A DNA stretch of 64,000 nucleotides from Dongia_B sp035539215 (GCA_035539215.1 DATLIX010000133.1:38591-102590), one strand, 5' to 3'. Positions 53,750-62,357 are shown, numbered from the stretch's first letter. Notes: generated from the letters alone by a model not told the origin. Numbers and translations: made by a program.

Positions 53750-54790
53750 ATGAGCTTCCGCTACCGTATCTTCATGTCACTGATTCTGCCTGCGATGTTT
53801 CTGCTTTCCGCCTGTGCCCCGCGGTTGCAGGAGATCGGCCCCGATATCGACCAGCCGCGCCTGACCGAGACCACCATACATACGGCGGACGGCATCGACC
53901 TGCCACTGCGCGAATGGCTGCCGCGCGACGATGCCCTGAAGGTCAAGGATATCAAAGCGGTCGTCCTCGCCATCCATGGCTTCAATGACTATTCCAAGGG
54001 CATGACCAATCCGGCCGAAGGCATGGTGCGGCGCGGCATGGCGGTCTATGCCTATGACCAGCGCGGCTTCGGCAGGACGCCGCAGCGCGGCATCTGGCCC
54101 GGCAATGAGCGGATGATCGCCGATCTGAAACTGGCAACCGACCTGCTTCATCGCAAATATCCGGACAAGCCGCTGTTCATTCTCGGCGAAAGCATGGGCG
54201 CCTCGGTGGTGATGTCGGCGGCGGCGGAGGCTCCCCCGCTCCATGCCGATGGCCTTATCCTGGTTTCGCCGGCTCTGTGGGGCTGGGAGACGCAAAGCAG
54301 CTTCAATCGCCACGTCCTCGACTGGGCGGCGCATGTCATCCCCTGGATGACCGTCTATCCCACCGGCGTACGCATACAGGCTTCCGACAACACGGCGGCC
54401 CTGCGCGCAATGGGCCGCGATCGGCTGGTGATCAAAGACACGCGGATCGATTCCGCCTATGGCCTGGTCGGCCTGATGAGCCAAGCCTATCGCACATTGC
54501 CGCTTCTTGGCCGCGCCGACCAGGCCTATCCGCCTTGCCTGCTGCTCTATGGCGGGCGGGAACAGGTGCTGGCCGACCGGTCCGTGCGCATGGCATTGGC
54601 GCAACTGCCGCAGCTGCCGCCGGAGAGGCTGCGGATCGGGCTTTATCCCAAGGGATACCATTACCTGCTGCGCGATCTCGACGCTCAGACTGTCTTTACG
54701 GATATCGCCGCCTGGATGGCCGATCCGGCCAAGCCCCTCCCCAGCGGCGCCGACCAGGTGCCGCCCTCCGCGCTGCAGTTCAAGCGCTGA
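53750..54790 (+). CDS. Lipoprotein alpha/beta hydrolase (monoacylglycerol-lipase-like)
   Basis: A 346-residue serine hydrolase of the Hydrolase_4 family. The N-terminus is a lipoprotein signal with lipobox LLSAC, so it should be membrane-anchored in the periplasm. HGFNDYSKG is the oxyanion-hole region, GESMGAS the nucleophile elbow and YPKGYHYLLRD the catalytic His region. AGGA precedes the ATG. It probably hydrolyses lysophospholipids or monoacylglycerols. No partner gene is adjacent. Confidence 0.85.
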   Translation: MSFRYRIFMSLILPAMFLLSACAPRLQEIGPDIDQPRLTETTIHTADGIDLPLREWLPRDDALKVKDIKAVVLAIHGFNDYSKGMTNPAEGMVRRGMAVYAYDQRGFGRTPQRGIWPGNERMIADLKLATDLLHRKYPDKPLFILGESMGASVVMSAAAEAPPLHADGLILVSPALWGWETQSSFNRHVLDWAAHVIPWMTVYPTGVRIQASDNTAALRAMGRDRLVIKDTRIDSAYGLVGLMSQAYRTLPLLGRADQAYPPCLLLYGGREQVLADRSVRMALAQLPQLPPERLRIGLYPKGYHYLLRDLDAQTVFTDIAAWMADPAKPLPSGADQVPPSALQFKR

Positions 54791-54830
54791 GGCCGGCAAC
54801 CAAAGGCTGATAGCCGGGGCGCGCCGGTTT

Positions 54831-54844
54831 TTGATCTGTATCAA
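54831..54844 (+). promoter_or_regulatory. FixK/FNR box (TTGAT-N4-ATCAA)
   Basis: TTGAT-CTGT-ATCAA is a perfect match to the FNR/FixK consensus. Its centre is about 61 bases before the ATG of the 31-residue membrane protein at 54899, consistent with a class II site near -41 and a leader of roughly 20 bases. No other perfect match was noticed in the window by eye. It predicts activation under low oxygen. Confidence 0.75.
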
Positions 54845-54898
54845 TGACGTCATTTCGGTGATTGCGCATTTTTTCCCCGTTTGAGCGGGAGATTCGCA

Positions 54899-54994
54899 AT
54901 GACCACGATTGAAACTGCCTATCTTACCATGGTCGTCCTGGCTGCGGCCGCCTTCGGCCTGACGCTGCTCTGGGCGAGCTTTCGCGCCGGCTAG
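54899..54994 (+). CDS. 31-residue single-helix membrane microprotein
   Basis: MTTIETAYLTMVVLAAAAFG followed by LTLLWASFRAG. Residues about 7-27 form one membrane helix with a short acidic N-terminus and a short basic C-terminus. GCGGGAG lies seven bases before the ATG. A perfect FixK/FNR box is upstream, so it is probably induced at low oxygen. Size and shape recall small subunits of membrane complexes such as CydX-, KdpF- or oxidase-associated peptides, but no such complex is beside it. Its TAG stop is the start of repeat copy B. Confidence 0.7.
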   Translation: MTTIETAYLTMVVLAAAAFGLTLLWASFRAG

Positions 54995-55066
54995 AGCCGG
55001 ATCGTTTTAGATCGAATCACGACGTGCCTCGAACTGAAACGCGGATCCGTCTCTCCTCAATATGAT
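54991..55066. repeat. CTAG-started intergenic element, copy B
   Basis: Homologous to 17165-17240. The first 18 bases (TAGAGCCGGATCGTTTTA) match copy A at 15 positions, and the block at 55043-55066 matches 17217-17240 at 20 of 24, with the same 51-base offset between blocks. The far end with the inverted CTCTAG is not found before the ABC gene stop at 55099, so this copy seems shortened. Confidence 0.6.
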
Positions 55067-55098
55067 GGAGCCGCGCACCATGGTACGCTGAGAGGCGG

Positions 55099-56151
55099 TC
55101 AGCGGAGACGCTGGCCGCTTTCCGCTTCGAAGAGATAGGTCCGTTCGGCAGCCACCGCGATGCCGATCTCAGCCCCGATATCAGCGCTGAAATTTTTCTC
55201 GACCTTGATGGTGATCGATTGCCCGCCGACCCGGCAGGTGACCAAGACGTGATCACCAATCAGCTCGATCGAATAGATCGAGCCACGCAAGCTGCCGGCT
55301 TCATCCGGTGCGGCGATGCGGCAATCCTCCGGCCGGAAGCCGAGGACGACTTTGCCATGGCTGGAGCGTACCGAGGTCGGCAAGCGACCGCCCACACTCT
55401 GGAAGAGGCCATCCATCAAGTCGCCGTCGACGAAGTTCATCGGCGGTGAACCGATAAACCCCGCGACAAAGAGATTGGCCGGGTCCTCATAGATCTGGCG
55501 CGGCGTATCGATCTGCTGGGGCCGCCCCTTGTTCAGAACGGCAACGCGATGCGCCAGGGTCATGGCCTCGACCTGGTCATGCGTCACATAGATGGTCGTG
55601 ATGCCGAGAGCGTGCTGCATATGCTTGAGCTCAGCCCGCATATGGCCGCGCAGTTTGGCATCGAGATTTGACAGCGGCTCATCCATCAAAAAGACGGCGG
55701 GCCGGCGGATGATGGCCCGCGCCAAGGCGACGCGCTGGCGCTGCCCCCCCGACAGTTGGCGCGGATAGCGATCGAGATAGCTATCGAGCTGGACCTGCGC
55801 CGCCACATCGCGCACCTGGCGATCGATATCGCTCCGCCCCGTCCTGCGGATCACCAAGGGATAGGCGATATTCTCGGCGACCGTCATATGCGGATAGAGC
55901 GCATAGCTCTGGAAGACCATGGCGATGTCGCGGTTCTTCGGCGCCACCTCCGTGACATCCCTGCCGTCGATCTCGATCCGCCCGGACGTCACCGTCTCCA
56001 ACCCGGCGATCATGCGCAAGGCCGTCGTCTTGCCGCAGCCGGACGGCCCCAATAGCACCATGAACTCGCCGGCCTGCACCGACAGGCTGAGTTCGTGCAG
56101 CACAGTCATGGCGCCGAAAGATTTGCTGATGCGATCGAGAACCACGGTCAT
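55099..56151 (-). CDS. Sugar ABC importer ATPase (UgpC/MalK-type)
   Basis: A 350-residue ATPase. Walker A is GPSGCGKTT, signature LSGGQRQRVALARAI, Walker B VFLMDEPLSNLDAKLR, followed by a C-terminal OB-type regulatory domain (LGFRPEDCRIA). The start at 56151 has AAGG upstream; the longer frame is a shadow. It follows the second permease after 29 bases and completes the importer operon on the minus strand (binding protein, permease, permease, ATPase). Confidence 0.88.
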   Translation of the reverse strand: MTVVLDRISKSFGAMTVLHELSLSVQAGEFMVLLGPSGCGKTTALRMIAGLETVTSGRIEIDGRDVTEVAPKNRDIAMVFQSYALYPHMTVAENIAYPLVIRRTGRSDIDRQVRDVAAQVQLDSYLDRYPRQLSGGQRQRVALARAIIRRPAVFLMDEPLSNLDAKLRGHMRAELKHMQHALGITTIYVTHDQVEAMTLAHRVAVLNKGRPQQIDTPRQIYEDPANLFVAGFIGSPPMNFVDGDLMDGLFQSVGGRLPTSVRSSHGKVVLGFRPEDCRIAAPDEAGSLRGSIYSIELIGDHVLVTCRVGGQSITIKVEKNFSADIGAEIGIAVAAERTYLFEAESGQRLR

Positions 56152-56180
56152 GCGGCGACTACCTTCATCGAAATCATCTC

Positions 56181-57218
56181 TTACCCTTTGACCGCGCCGA
56201 GCAGCAGGCCTTTGGCGATGTATTTTTGCAGGAAGATAGTGAGCGCCAGGACCGGAGCGATCATGATGATGATCAGGACCGACATATACCACCATTGCGG
56301 TCCGCGGGTGGCGTTCTGGGCCGCCACCAGCAGCGGAATGGTCTGCGCCCTGGCGGTCGACAGGAAAAGCGCCAGCAGATATTCATTCCAGGCAAGGATC
56401 AGGACCAGCAATGAGGCTGCAATCAGTCCGGGCTTGGCCAGCGGCAGCACAATGCCGAGAAAAATGCGGTAGCGGGAGGCGCCGTCCAACTGGGCGCTTT
56501 CCTCCAGATCGCGCGGAATGGCCGCGAAAAAGTCGAACATCAACCAGACGACGATCGGCAGGTTGATCGTCGTATAGGTGATGATCAGCGCCGCATGCGT
56601 GTCGAGCAGGCCGACATGCTGGAACATCACGTAGATGGGAATCGCGGCAACCACCGGCGGCAGAATGCGCTGGGAAATGATCCAGAACAGGATATCGCCG
56701 TTGCCAAGGTGACGCTTGAAATGCCGCCCGAGGGCGCGCAGCAGCAGCAGGAAGATGACGACGGCCACGACCACCGCCAGGCGCCAGTCGACCTGCCAGT
56801 ACACGACGGCAATAATGGCCGCGGCCAGAAGCAGGATGAAACTGATCACGGAGCCGAGCTTCGGCTTGTATTCGATGCGCGACAAGGCATAGGCGGCCAT
56901 GCTGCCGATGAGGACGGCGAGCAGCGTGCTGACGCTGGCGACGATCAGCGAGTTTGCATAGGGCCTGAACGTATCGTTGCCGAGGTCGACGAAGATATAG
57001 CGCCAAGCATGCAGGGATGGCTGGAAATCGATAAAGGGCAGGAATTTCGGCGGATAGGCAACATCCACCGGCTCCTTGAAGGAGGTGACGAAAACCCAAT
57101 AGAGCGGGAAGAGGACGATGGTACTCCACAGCGCCAGCAGGGCATAACAGATGGCTTTGGGGATCGGCGCGAGTTCGCCAAAGCGCCGCGATTCGATGAA
57201 ATGACGCCACGAACTCAT
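56181..57218 (-). CDS. Sugar ABC importer permease (MalG-type) with inserted helices
   Basis: A 345-residue permease, about 65 residues longer than the usual 280. The EAA loop is EESAQLDGASRYRIFLGIVLP. The extra length is an insert at about residues 120-178 with two additional hydrophobic segments (FILLLAAAIIAVVYW and LAVVVAVVIFLLLLRALG) between normal helices. The ATG at 57218 overlaps the stop of the partner permease (ATGA). It should pair with that gene to form the channel for a sugar, here inferred to be L-fucose or a related compound. Confidence 0.86.
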   Translation of the reverse strand: MSSWRHFIESRRFGELAPIPKAICYALLALWSTIVLFPLYWVFVTSFKEPVDVAYPPKFLPFIDFQPSLHAWRYIFVDLGNDTFRPYANSLIVASVSTLLAVLIGSMAAYALSRIEYKPKLGSVISFILLLAAAIIAVVYWQVDWRLAVVVAVVIFLLLLRALGRHFKRHLGNGDILFWIISQRILPPVVAAIPIYVMFQHVGLLDTHAALIITYTTINLPIVVWLMFDFFAAIPRDLEESAQLDGASRYRIFLGIVLPLAKPGLIAASLLVLILAWNEYLLALFLSTARAQTIPLLVAAQNATRGPQWWYMSVLIIIMIAPVLALTIFLQKYIAKGLLLGAVKG

Positions 57219-58318
57219 TGCCGTCTGCTCCGCATCGGCTGCATGACATAATTGAAGAAAGATGCGCAAAGGACCGTCGAGACGATCAGCAGCATATAGG
57301 CAACGGCCGCGGAACCGCCGAGATCAAGGGCGCGCCAATTGATGAAGGAGTGCAAGGTCAGCGATTCCGTGGCAATGCCCGGACCGCCATTGGTGAGGAC
57401 ATTCGGCAGATCGACAATCTTGAAAGCCTCGATGACGCGGATCAGCACGATGGTCGAGGCGACCGGGGCAATTTCCGGCCAGGTCACATCGCGAAAGATC
57501 TGCCAATAGCTGGCGCCGTCGAGCGAGGCTGCCTCGACCTGCTCGCGCGATTGGCCCTCGATCGCCGCCAGCAGGACGATGAAGATGAAAGGCGTCCATT
57601 GCCAGGTATCGCCGACCATCACCACCAGCCGCGCCGACCAGGCTTGCGACGCCCAGGAGAGATCGCCCAGCCCGACAAACCGCCAGAGGCCAGCCAAGGG
57701 CCCCTGCGTCATATCCGCCAGCATGCGAAAGGTATAGGCGATGCCGACCGGCGTCACCATCAGCGGCAGGAAGAAGACGACGCGAAAGAAGCCACGGCAG
57801 CGGATGTTCTGGGAGCACAGCATGGCAAGGCCGAGGCCGATCAGGAGCTGGCAGGTCACGCCGACAGCGACATAGATCACGGTGACGGACAGGCTGCCGA
57901 GCTGGCCGCCGGCACCGATGGTTGCCGCCAGCAGGAGGGCCAGGGCCAGAATCGCCGCCGTCGTCACCGCGCGGCCGATAAGACCGAACAGGGTCGGTTT
58001 CCCGGACCGGATATATTGGGCGATCGAACGAGCCAGCAGCAGGATGACCAGCGCCAGCAACAGCCACCCATACCACGGCACCGGCACGAAGACGCCGAGA
58101 AAGTGGTATTGTTCACCGCCGAACAGCAGCTTCTTGAAATTCAGCCAGCCGACGAAGCGGAGCTGATAGCCGCCGGCCGTCAGTTGAAAACGCGACAGCG
58201 CCAGATAGGCTGAGATCAGCAGCGGGAAGATCGAAAAGGTGAGCAGAATAAGAACGGCCGGCAGAATGAACAGGCGGTCCGCCTGCCGGTCGAGCCAGTC
58301 GCTGAAAGACAACCGCAT
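57215..58318 (-). CDS. Sugar ABC importer permease (MalF-type) with inserted helices
   Basis: A 367-residue permease. TM1 is at about 17-40, and the EAA loop is REQVEAASLDGASYWQIFRD. Residues about 75-140 are an insert with two extra hydrophobic stretches (YGWLLLALVILLLARSIA and TAAILALALLLAATIG), mirrored by a similar insert in the partner. The start at 58318 is preferred to the TTG at 58345. It is separated from the binding-protein gene by a strong hairpin. Confidence 0.85.
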   Translation of the reverse strand: MRLSFSDWLDRQADRLFILPAVLILLTFSIFPLLISAYLALSRFQLTAGGYQLRFVGWLNFKKLLFGGEQYHFLGVFVPVPWYGWLLLALVILLLARSIAQYIRSGKPTLFGLIGRAVTTAAILALALLLAATIGAGGQLGSLSVTVIYVAVGVTCQLLIGLGLAMLCSQNIRCRGFFRVVFFLPLMVTPVGIAYTFRMLADMTQGPLAGLWRFVGLGDLSWASQAWSARLVVMVGDTWQWTPFIFIVLLAAIEGQSREQVEAASLDGASYWQIFRDVTWPEIAPVASTIVLIRVIEAFKIVDLPNVLTNGGPGIATESLTLHSFINWRALDLGGSAAVAYMLLIVSTVLCASFFNYVMQPMRSRRQ

Positions 58319-58362
58319 CAGATGTTCTCGATCTTTCTGATCCAAGCGCAGGTCAAAAATAC

Positions 58363-58398
58363 GCCTGCGTCACCGGCCGGACAACCGGTGACGCAGGC
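58363..58398 (-). terminator. Strong hairpin between binding protein and permease genes
   Basis: GCCTGCGTCACCGG at 58363-58376 and CCGGTGACGCAGGC at 58385-58398 form a perfect 14-bp stem with an 8-base loop. On the minus strand it lies six bases after the binding-protein stop and is followed by GTATTTTTG. It probably acts as a partial terminator and mRNA stabiliser that raises binding protein over permease levels. Confidence 0.65.
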
Positions 58399-58404
58399 CG
58401 CGTG

Positions 58405-59886
58405 TTACTGGCCAAGGGTGGCTTTGTAGGCCTTCAGCTGCGAGTCCCGGCCGACCTCTTCCGTGATGTCGTCCCAGGCCGACGCGATCTGTTTCATCGT
58501 GTCTTCCACCGTCAACTCGCCGGCCAGCATGCGGGCAACGGCGGTATCGAGCGCAACCTGCTCATAGCGCTGATTCTGCGGGATACGCAGATCGAGGACC
58601 ATGTTGGGACTGTCGAGGCTCTCCTGGATCGCCCCCAGATAGTTCTTGGCGGCCGCTTCGCTCATGCCCGCCTTCTTCCACAGCGTCAGATCCTTCAGCT
58701 GCGACATGCGGTAGGGATTGAAGCCAGTCTTGCCGAGAGTCACGTCCTCATTCGATTGCTTGGGCTGGCTCATATAGGAGAAGAAGGCATAGGCGGCATC
58801 CTGAACCTTCGGGTTGGCCTTGGCATTGATGCCGCCCGACCAGCCGCCGAAAGCCGCAAAGGGCGCGTGATTGATACCATCCGTGGCGTAAGGGCAGGTC
58901 TGCTTGTCGCAGGCGACCAGTTTGCCGCTGCTGCGATCGAGCACGCTTTTGCTGCCGGGAATGATGACCGCCCCGACCTTGTCCTGCACCTTCGATTCCT
59001 TGGGATCGATCGCCAAAGTGCCGATATCGCCCCAATCGAGGCTCAATGCGCATTGACCCGAGGTGAAGAGCTTGCGCGTATCGCCGACATCGAGATTGAT
59101 TTCGTCGGCTGGGCCGTATTTCGTGCTTTCCTGATAGACTTTCAGCGCCGCGGCAAAGGCCTCGTTATTGACCAGGGGCTTCATGTCCTTGGTGTCGAAG
59201 AAGATGCCTTCCTTGGTGCCCTGCGCCTGCAGATAGCTGCCCGCCACCGAAAGTATTGCCCAATAGGCCTGAGCGCCGCGCTTCTTGGAAATGCAGGAGC
59301 CGTAATCCGGCTTGCCGTCGCCATTCATGTCCTTGCCGTTCGCGGCTTTGGCGATGTCGAGATAGTCGTCCCAGGTCTTCGGCGGCTCTTTGCCCAGTTC
59401 CTTCAGCACATCGGTCCGGTAATAGACCATCTGAAAGTCGCCATCGAGCGTCACCATATAGGCCTTGCCGTTGAACTTCTGCGAGAAGTCGCGGAAGAAC
59501 GGAGCGACATCGTCTTCCTGCAGATCCTTGTCGGCCGCCATGCGGTCGCTGAGATCGAGCAGATAGCCCGGCACCACATAATCGGACATCCATTGCGGGG
59601 CAAAGACCGCCGCGTCGATGCTGTTGGTGCCGCTAGCCCAGTCGGTCAGCAGCTTCTGATAGAGATCCGAGAACGGCACGGTGATGATATTGACCTTGGC
59701 GCCGGTCAGCTTTTCGAAATCCGGTGCCCGGCGCTGCAGCGGTTCGGCGATCTGCGGACCGGTGAAGGTCATGACATTCACCGTCACGCCGTCGAATTGA
59801 CCGGCCTGCGCGGGCGCTATCAATCCCGCCGCCCCGCCGGCCAGCACCGCGACAGCGGCACCAAGCATGTTCCTGCGCAATGACAT
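58405..59886 (-). CDS. Sugar ABC importer binding protein
   Basis: A 493-residue extracellular solute-binding protein (family 1), with a signal peptide ending near APAQAGQFD. TVNVMTFTGPQIAEPLQRRA starts the mature fold. AAVFAPQWMSDYVVPGYLLD and WDDYLDIAKAANGKDMNGDG are typical segments. Four Cys in the mature part (CISKK, GQCALS, ACDKQTC) may form disulfides. It is the first gene of the operon, under the divergent promoter shared with the GntR regulator. Substrate inferred as L-fucose or L-fuconate from the adjacent catabolic genes. Confidence 0.87.
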   Translation of the reverse strand: MSLRRNMLGAAVAVLAGGAAGLIAPAQAGQFDGVTVNVMTFTGPQIAEPLQRRAPDFEKLTGAKVNIITVPFSDLYQKLLTDWASGTNSIDAAVFAPQWMSDYVVPGYLLDLSDRMAADKDLQEDDVAPFFRDFSQKFNGKAYMVTLDGDFQMVYYRTDVLKELGKEPPKTWDDYLDIAKAANGKDMNGDGKPDYGSCISKKRGAQAYWAILSVAGSYLQAQGTKEGIFFDTKDMKPLVNNEAFAAALKVYQESTKYGPADEINLDVGDTRKLFTSGQCALSLDWGDIGTLAIDPKESKVQDKVGAVIIPGSKSVLDRSSGKLVACDKQTCPYATDGINHAPFAAFGGWSGGINAKANPKVQDAAYAFFSYMSQPKQSNEDVTLGKTGFNPYRMSQLKDLTLWKKAGMSEAAAKNYLGAIQESLDSPNMVLDLRIPQNQRYEQVALDTAVARMLAGELTVEDTMKQIASAWDDITEEVGRDSQLKAYKATLGQ

Positions 59887-59992
59887 ATTTGCCTCCCTCC
59901 GTGATGGCGCCCGATCGCATTGCCGGGCCGTCTTTCTTCATTCTTATTGGCAACCCGCCTCGACCGGCTGGCCGCACGGCATTGATCTTTAT

Positions 59993-60011
59993 CTGATATA
60001 CTAGTATTCAT
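59993..60011. promoter_or_regulatory. Candidate GntR operator, copy 1
   Basis: CTGATATACTAGTATTCAT holds the perfect palindrome ATACTAGTAT. It lies in the divergent region, 107 bases before the binding-protein start and 47 before the GntR start. The same 15-base core with one change occurs at 62259-62277 on the minus strand upstream of fucD. Confidence 0.65.
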
Positions 60012-60057
60012 ATTGGAGCCGTCAACCTGATTCACGTGACAGCCACGGAATGTGCCC

Positions 60058-60846
60058 ATGTCCCAGAAGTCGGCGTCCCAGAAATTGGCGTCCCAGAAAT
60101 CGGCGCTTGCCAGCAAACCGGGCGCGACGCAAAAATCCGCCACCATGACGGACAAAGACACTGTGCTGCCCGAGGATGCGCGAATCGACCGCTCATCCCC
60201 CATTCCGGATCAGGTCTATCGACTGCTGCGGCAGGCCATCATCACCCTGCGCATGCCGCCGGGTTCGGTGATCATCGAGAAACAGATCACCGATCAATTG
60301 GGCATTTCGCGCACGCCTGTGCGTGACGCCATCAGGCAGCTTGCCGATGAGCGGTTGATCAACATCCGGCCGCAATCCGGCACCTATGTCGCCCTGATCG
60401 ACCGGCACCAGCTGGAAGAAGGCCGGCTGATCCGCCGCGCTTTGGAGGTCGAGGGCATCAGGCTTGCTGTCAGCCATATCGATGATACGGCGATCGAGAA
60501 ACTGCGCGACCTGCTGGCCCTGCAGGAGCGTGCCGCCGCCAAGCAGCGGCATGACGATTTCATCACCTATGACGACCAGTTTCACCGCACCATCAGTGAA
60601 TTGAGCGGCTTCAGCCGCTTGTGGCGCATCGTCAACCGCTCCAAGGCGCAGCTCGACCGCGTCCGTTATCTCAGCTCACCCTTGCCCAATCAGGAGGACA
60701 AGGCGGTCGCCCAGCATACCGCCATTGTCGAAGCGATGGCCCGGCGCAATGTCGAACGCGCCGTGAAAGCCCTCTCCTTCCATCTCGACGACGCCTATGA
60801 CCGGCTGTCGATCCTGCTGCAGCAGCACGCCGAGATGTTCGAGTGA
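60058..60846 (+). CDS. GntR-family regulator, FCD/VanR type
   Basis: A 262-residue regulator. After an odd N-terminal repeat (SQKSASQKLASQKSA) comes the winged helix (VYRLLRQAIITLRMPPGSVI, ITDQLGISRTPVRDAIRQLA) and a C-terminal helical FCD ligand domain (about 115-250). The start is uncertain: GTG 60052, ATG 60058 or ATG 60145, which would drop the repeat; none has a good Shine-Dalgarno. It is divergent from the importer and upstream of the fuconate genes. It probably represses both and responds to a pathway intermediate. Confidence 0.85.
   Translation: MSQKSASQKLASQKSALASKPGATQKSATMTDKDTVLPEDARIDRSSPIPDQVYRLLRQAIITLRMPPGSVIIEKQITDQLGISRTPVRDAIRQLADERLINIRPQSGTYVALIDRHQLEEGRLIRRALEVEGIRLAVSHIDDTAIEKLRDLLALQERAAAKQRHDDFITYDDQFHRTISELSGFSRLWRIVNRSKAQLDRVRYLSSPLPNQEDKAVAQHTAIVEAMARRNVERAVKALSFHLDDAYDRLSILLQQHAEMFE
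60060..60104 (+). repeat. Three 15-bp tandem repeats in the GntR N-terminus
   Basis: Three copies of GTCCCAGAARTYGGC in tandem at 60060-60074, 60075-60089 and 60090-60104, differing at one or two positions. They keep the reading frame and code for a five-residue repeat (S-Q-K-x-A). They may be translated or lie in the leader, depending on the true start. Confidence 0.7.
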
Positions 60847-60921
60847 CCGGCCAAGCCGCGTGACCGGCACCGGCCTTCCGGCGCCCATCCGTTGCGCCTC
60901 GTCCATCGACGGCCGTTCTGA

Positions 60922-62229
60922 TCAGCGGTCGGCCGTCCAGGCCTTGCCCTTGCCGTATTCGAATTCATCGAGGCTGGCCGGTTTCATGGTAATGCTGTAG
61001 CCGGGCTGATGCGGCGGCATATAGTGACCGTTGCGCACCACCACCGGATCGACGAAATGCTCATGCAGATGGTCGACGAATTCCAGTACGCGATTTTCGA
61101 CGCTGGCAGAGACGCAGACATAATCGATCATGGCGAGGTGCTGGACATATTCGCACAGCCCGACGCCGCCGGCATGCGGGCAAACCGGCACGCCGAATTT
61201 CTTCGCCATCAGCAGCACGGCAAGAATCTCATTCACGCCACCCAGGCGGCAGGAATCGATCTGGCAGAAATCGATCGCGTTCAGCTGCATCAGCTGCTTG
61301 AAAATGACGCGGTTCTGGCACATCTCGCCGGTGGCGACGCCGATCCCCAAGGGCTTCACCGCCTTGCGGATATTGGCATGCCCCAGCACGTCGTCCGGGC
61401 TGGTCGGCTCCTCGATCCAGAGCGGCTTGTAGGGGGCGAGTTGCTTCACCCAATCGATCGCCTGGCCGACATCCCAGACTTGGTTGGCATCGATCATCAG
61501 GAAGCGGTCGGGGCCGATCTCCTCGCGTACGATGGCGCAGCGCCGCTTGTCGTCCGCGAGATCGCGGCCGACCTTGATCTTGATGTAGTTGAGCCCTGCC
61601 GCAATGGCCTCGCGGCACAAGCGCCGCACCTTGTCGTCGGGATAGCCGAGCCAGCCGGCCGACGTCGTATAGGCAGGAAAGCCTTTTGCTTCCAGCTCCG
61701 CAATGCGCTTGGCCTTGGTCGGTACGTTGGCCCGCAGGATCGCCAGCGCCTCGTCCTTCGTCAGCGCATCGGTGAGATAGCGGAAATCGATGAGACCGAC
61801 GAATTCCTCCGGCGACATATCGGCCACCAGGCGCCAAACCGGCTTCCCTGCGACTTTGGCCCACAGGTCCCAGACGGCATTGACCAGTGCCGCCGTCGCC
61901 AGATGGATGACGCCCTTCTCCGGCCCGACCCAGCGCAACTGGCTGGCGCTGGTGATCTCGCGCCAGAAACCGGCCATATCGGCCGTGATATCCTTGAGAT
62001 CCCGGCCGATTACGATCGGCGACAGGGCCTCGATCGCCGCCACGCAGAGCTCATTGCCCTTGCCGAGGGTGAAGGTCAGACCATGGCCTTCGAGCCCGGG
62101 TTGATCGGTCTGCAGCACCACATAGGCGGCGGAATAATCGGGATCGAGATTCATCGCATCGGAGCCATCCGCATGCTGCGACGTCGGAAAGCGGATATCA
62201 CGGGCGCGGCTCGCAATGATTTTGACCAT
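60922..62229 (-). CDS. fucD: L-fuconate dehydratase
   Basis: A 435-residue enolase-superfamily enzyme matching FucD. The catalytic pattern is complete: Lys217 and Lys219 in NYIKIKVG, metal ligands Asp248 (MIDANQVWD), Glu274 (WIEEPTSPDD) and Glu302 (ATGEMCQNR), and His352 (CPHAGGVGLCE). It should dehydrate L-fuconate to 2-keto-3-deoxy-L-fuconate in the cytosol. AAGG precedes the ATG. It follows the FAH hydrolase gene after a 128-base gap that holds an operator copy, so it may have its own promoter. Confidence 0.9.
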   Translation of the reverse strand: MVKIIASRARDIRFPTSQHADGSDAMNLDPDYSAAYVVLQTDQPGLEGHGLTFTLGKGNELCVAAIEALSPIVIGRDLKDITADMAGFWREITSASQLRWVGPEKGVIHLATAALVNAVWDLWAKVAGKPVWRLVADMSPEEFVGLIDFRYLTDALTKDEALAILRANVPTKAKRIAELEAKGFPAYTTSAGWLGYPDDKVRRLCREAIAAGLNYIKIKVGRDLADDKRRCAIVREEIGPDRFLMIDANQVWDVGQAIDWVKQLAPYKPLWIEEPTSPDDVLGHANIRKAVKPLGIGVATGEMCQNRVIFKQLMQLNAIDFCQIDSCRLGGVNEILAVLLMAKKFGVPVCPHAGGVGLCEYVQHLAMIDYVCVSASVENRVLEFVDHLHEHFVDPVVVRNGHYMPPHQPGYSITMKPASLDEFEYGKGKAWTADR

Positions 62230-62258
62230 GGGTAACCTTAAGGAACGACTTCAGTTTC

Positions 62259-62277
62259 TCAGATACTAATATATCAG
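62259..62277 (-). promoter_or_regulatory. Candidate GntR operator, copy 2
   Basis: On the minus strand CTGATATATTAGTATCTGA, 30 to 48 bases before the fucD start. Its first 15 bases match copy 1 (59993-60011) at 14 positions. Location near the fucD Shine-Dalgarno suits repression. Confidence 0.65.
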
Positions 62278-62357
62278 TTTTGGATGACAAGGCGATTCTA
62301 TCGGCACGACGGCGGGTGCTCCGACATCGAAGGACACCCGCCGCACGACGCCAATAG

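Noticed and set aside
58402..59883. 493-codon plus-strand frame opposite the sugar-binding protein gene
   Set aside because: Mirror frame of a family 1 binding protein. It has a His/Arg/Gly-rich composition with no domain and no Shine-Dalgarno.
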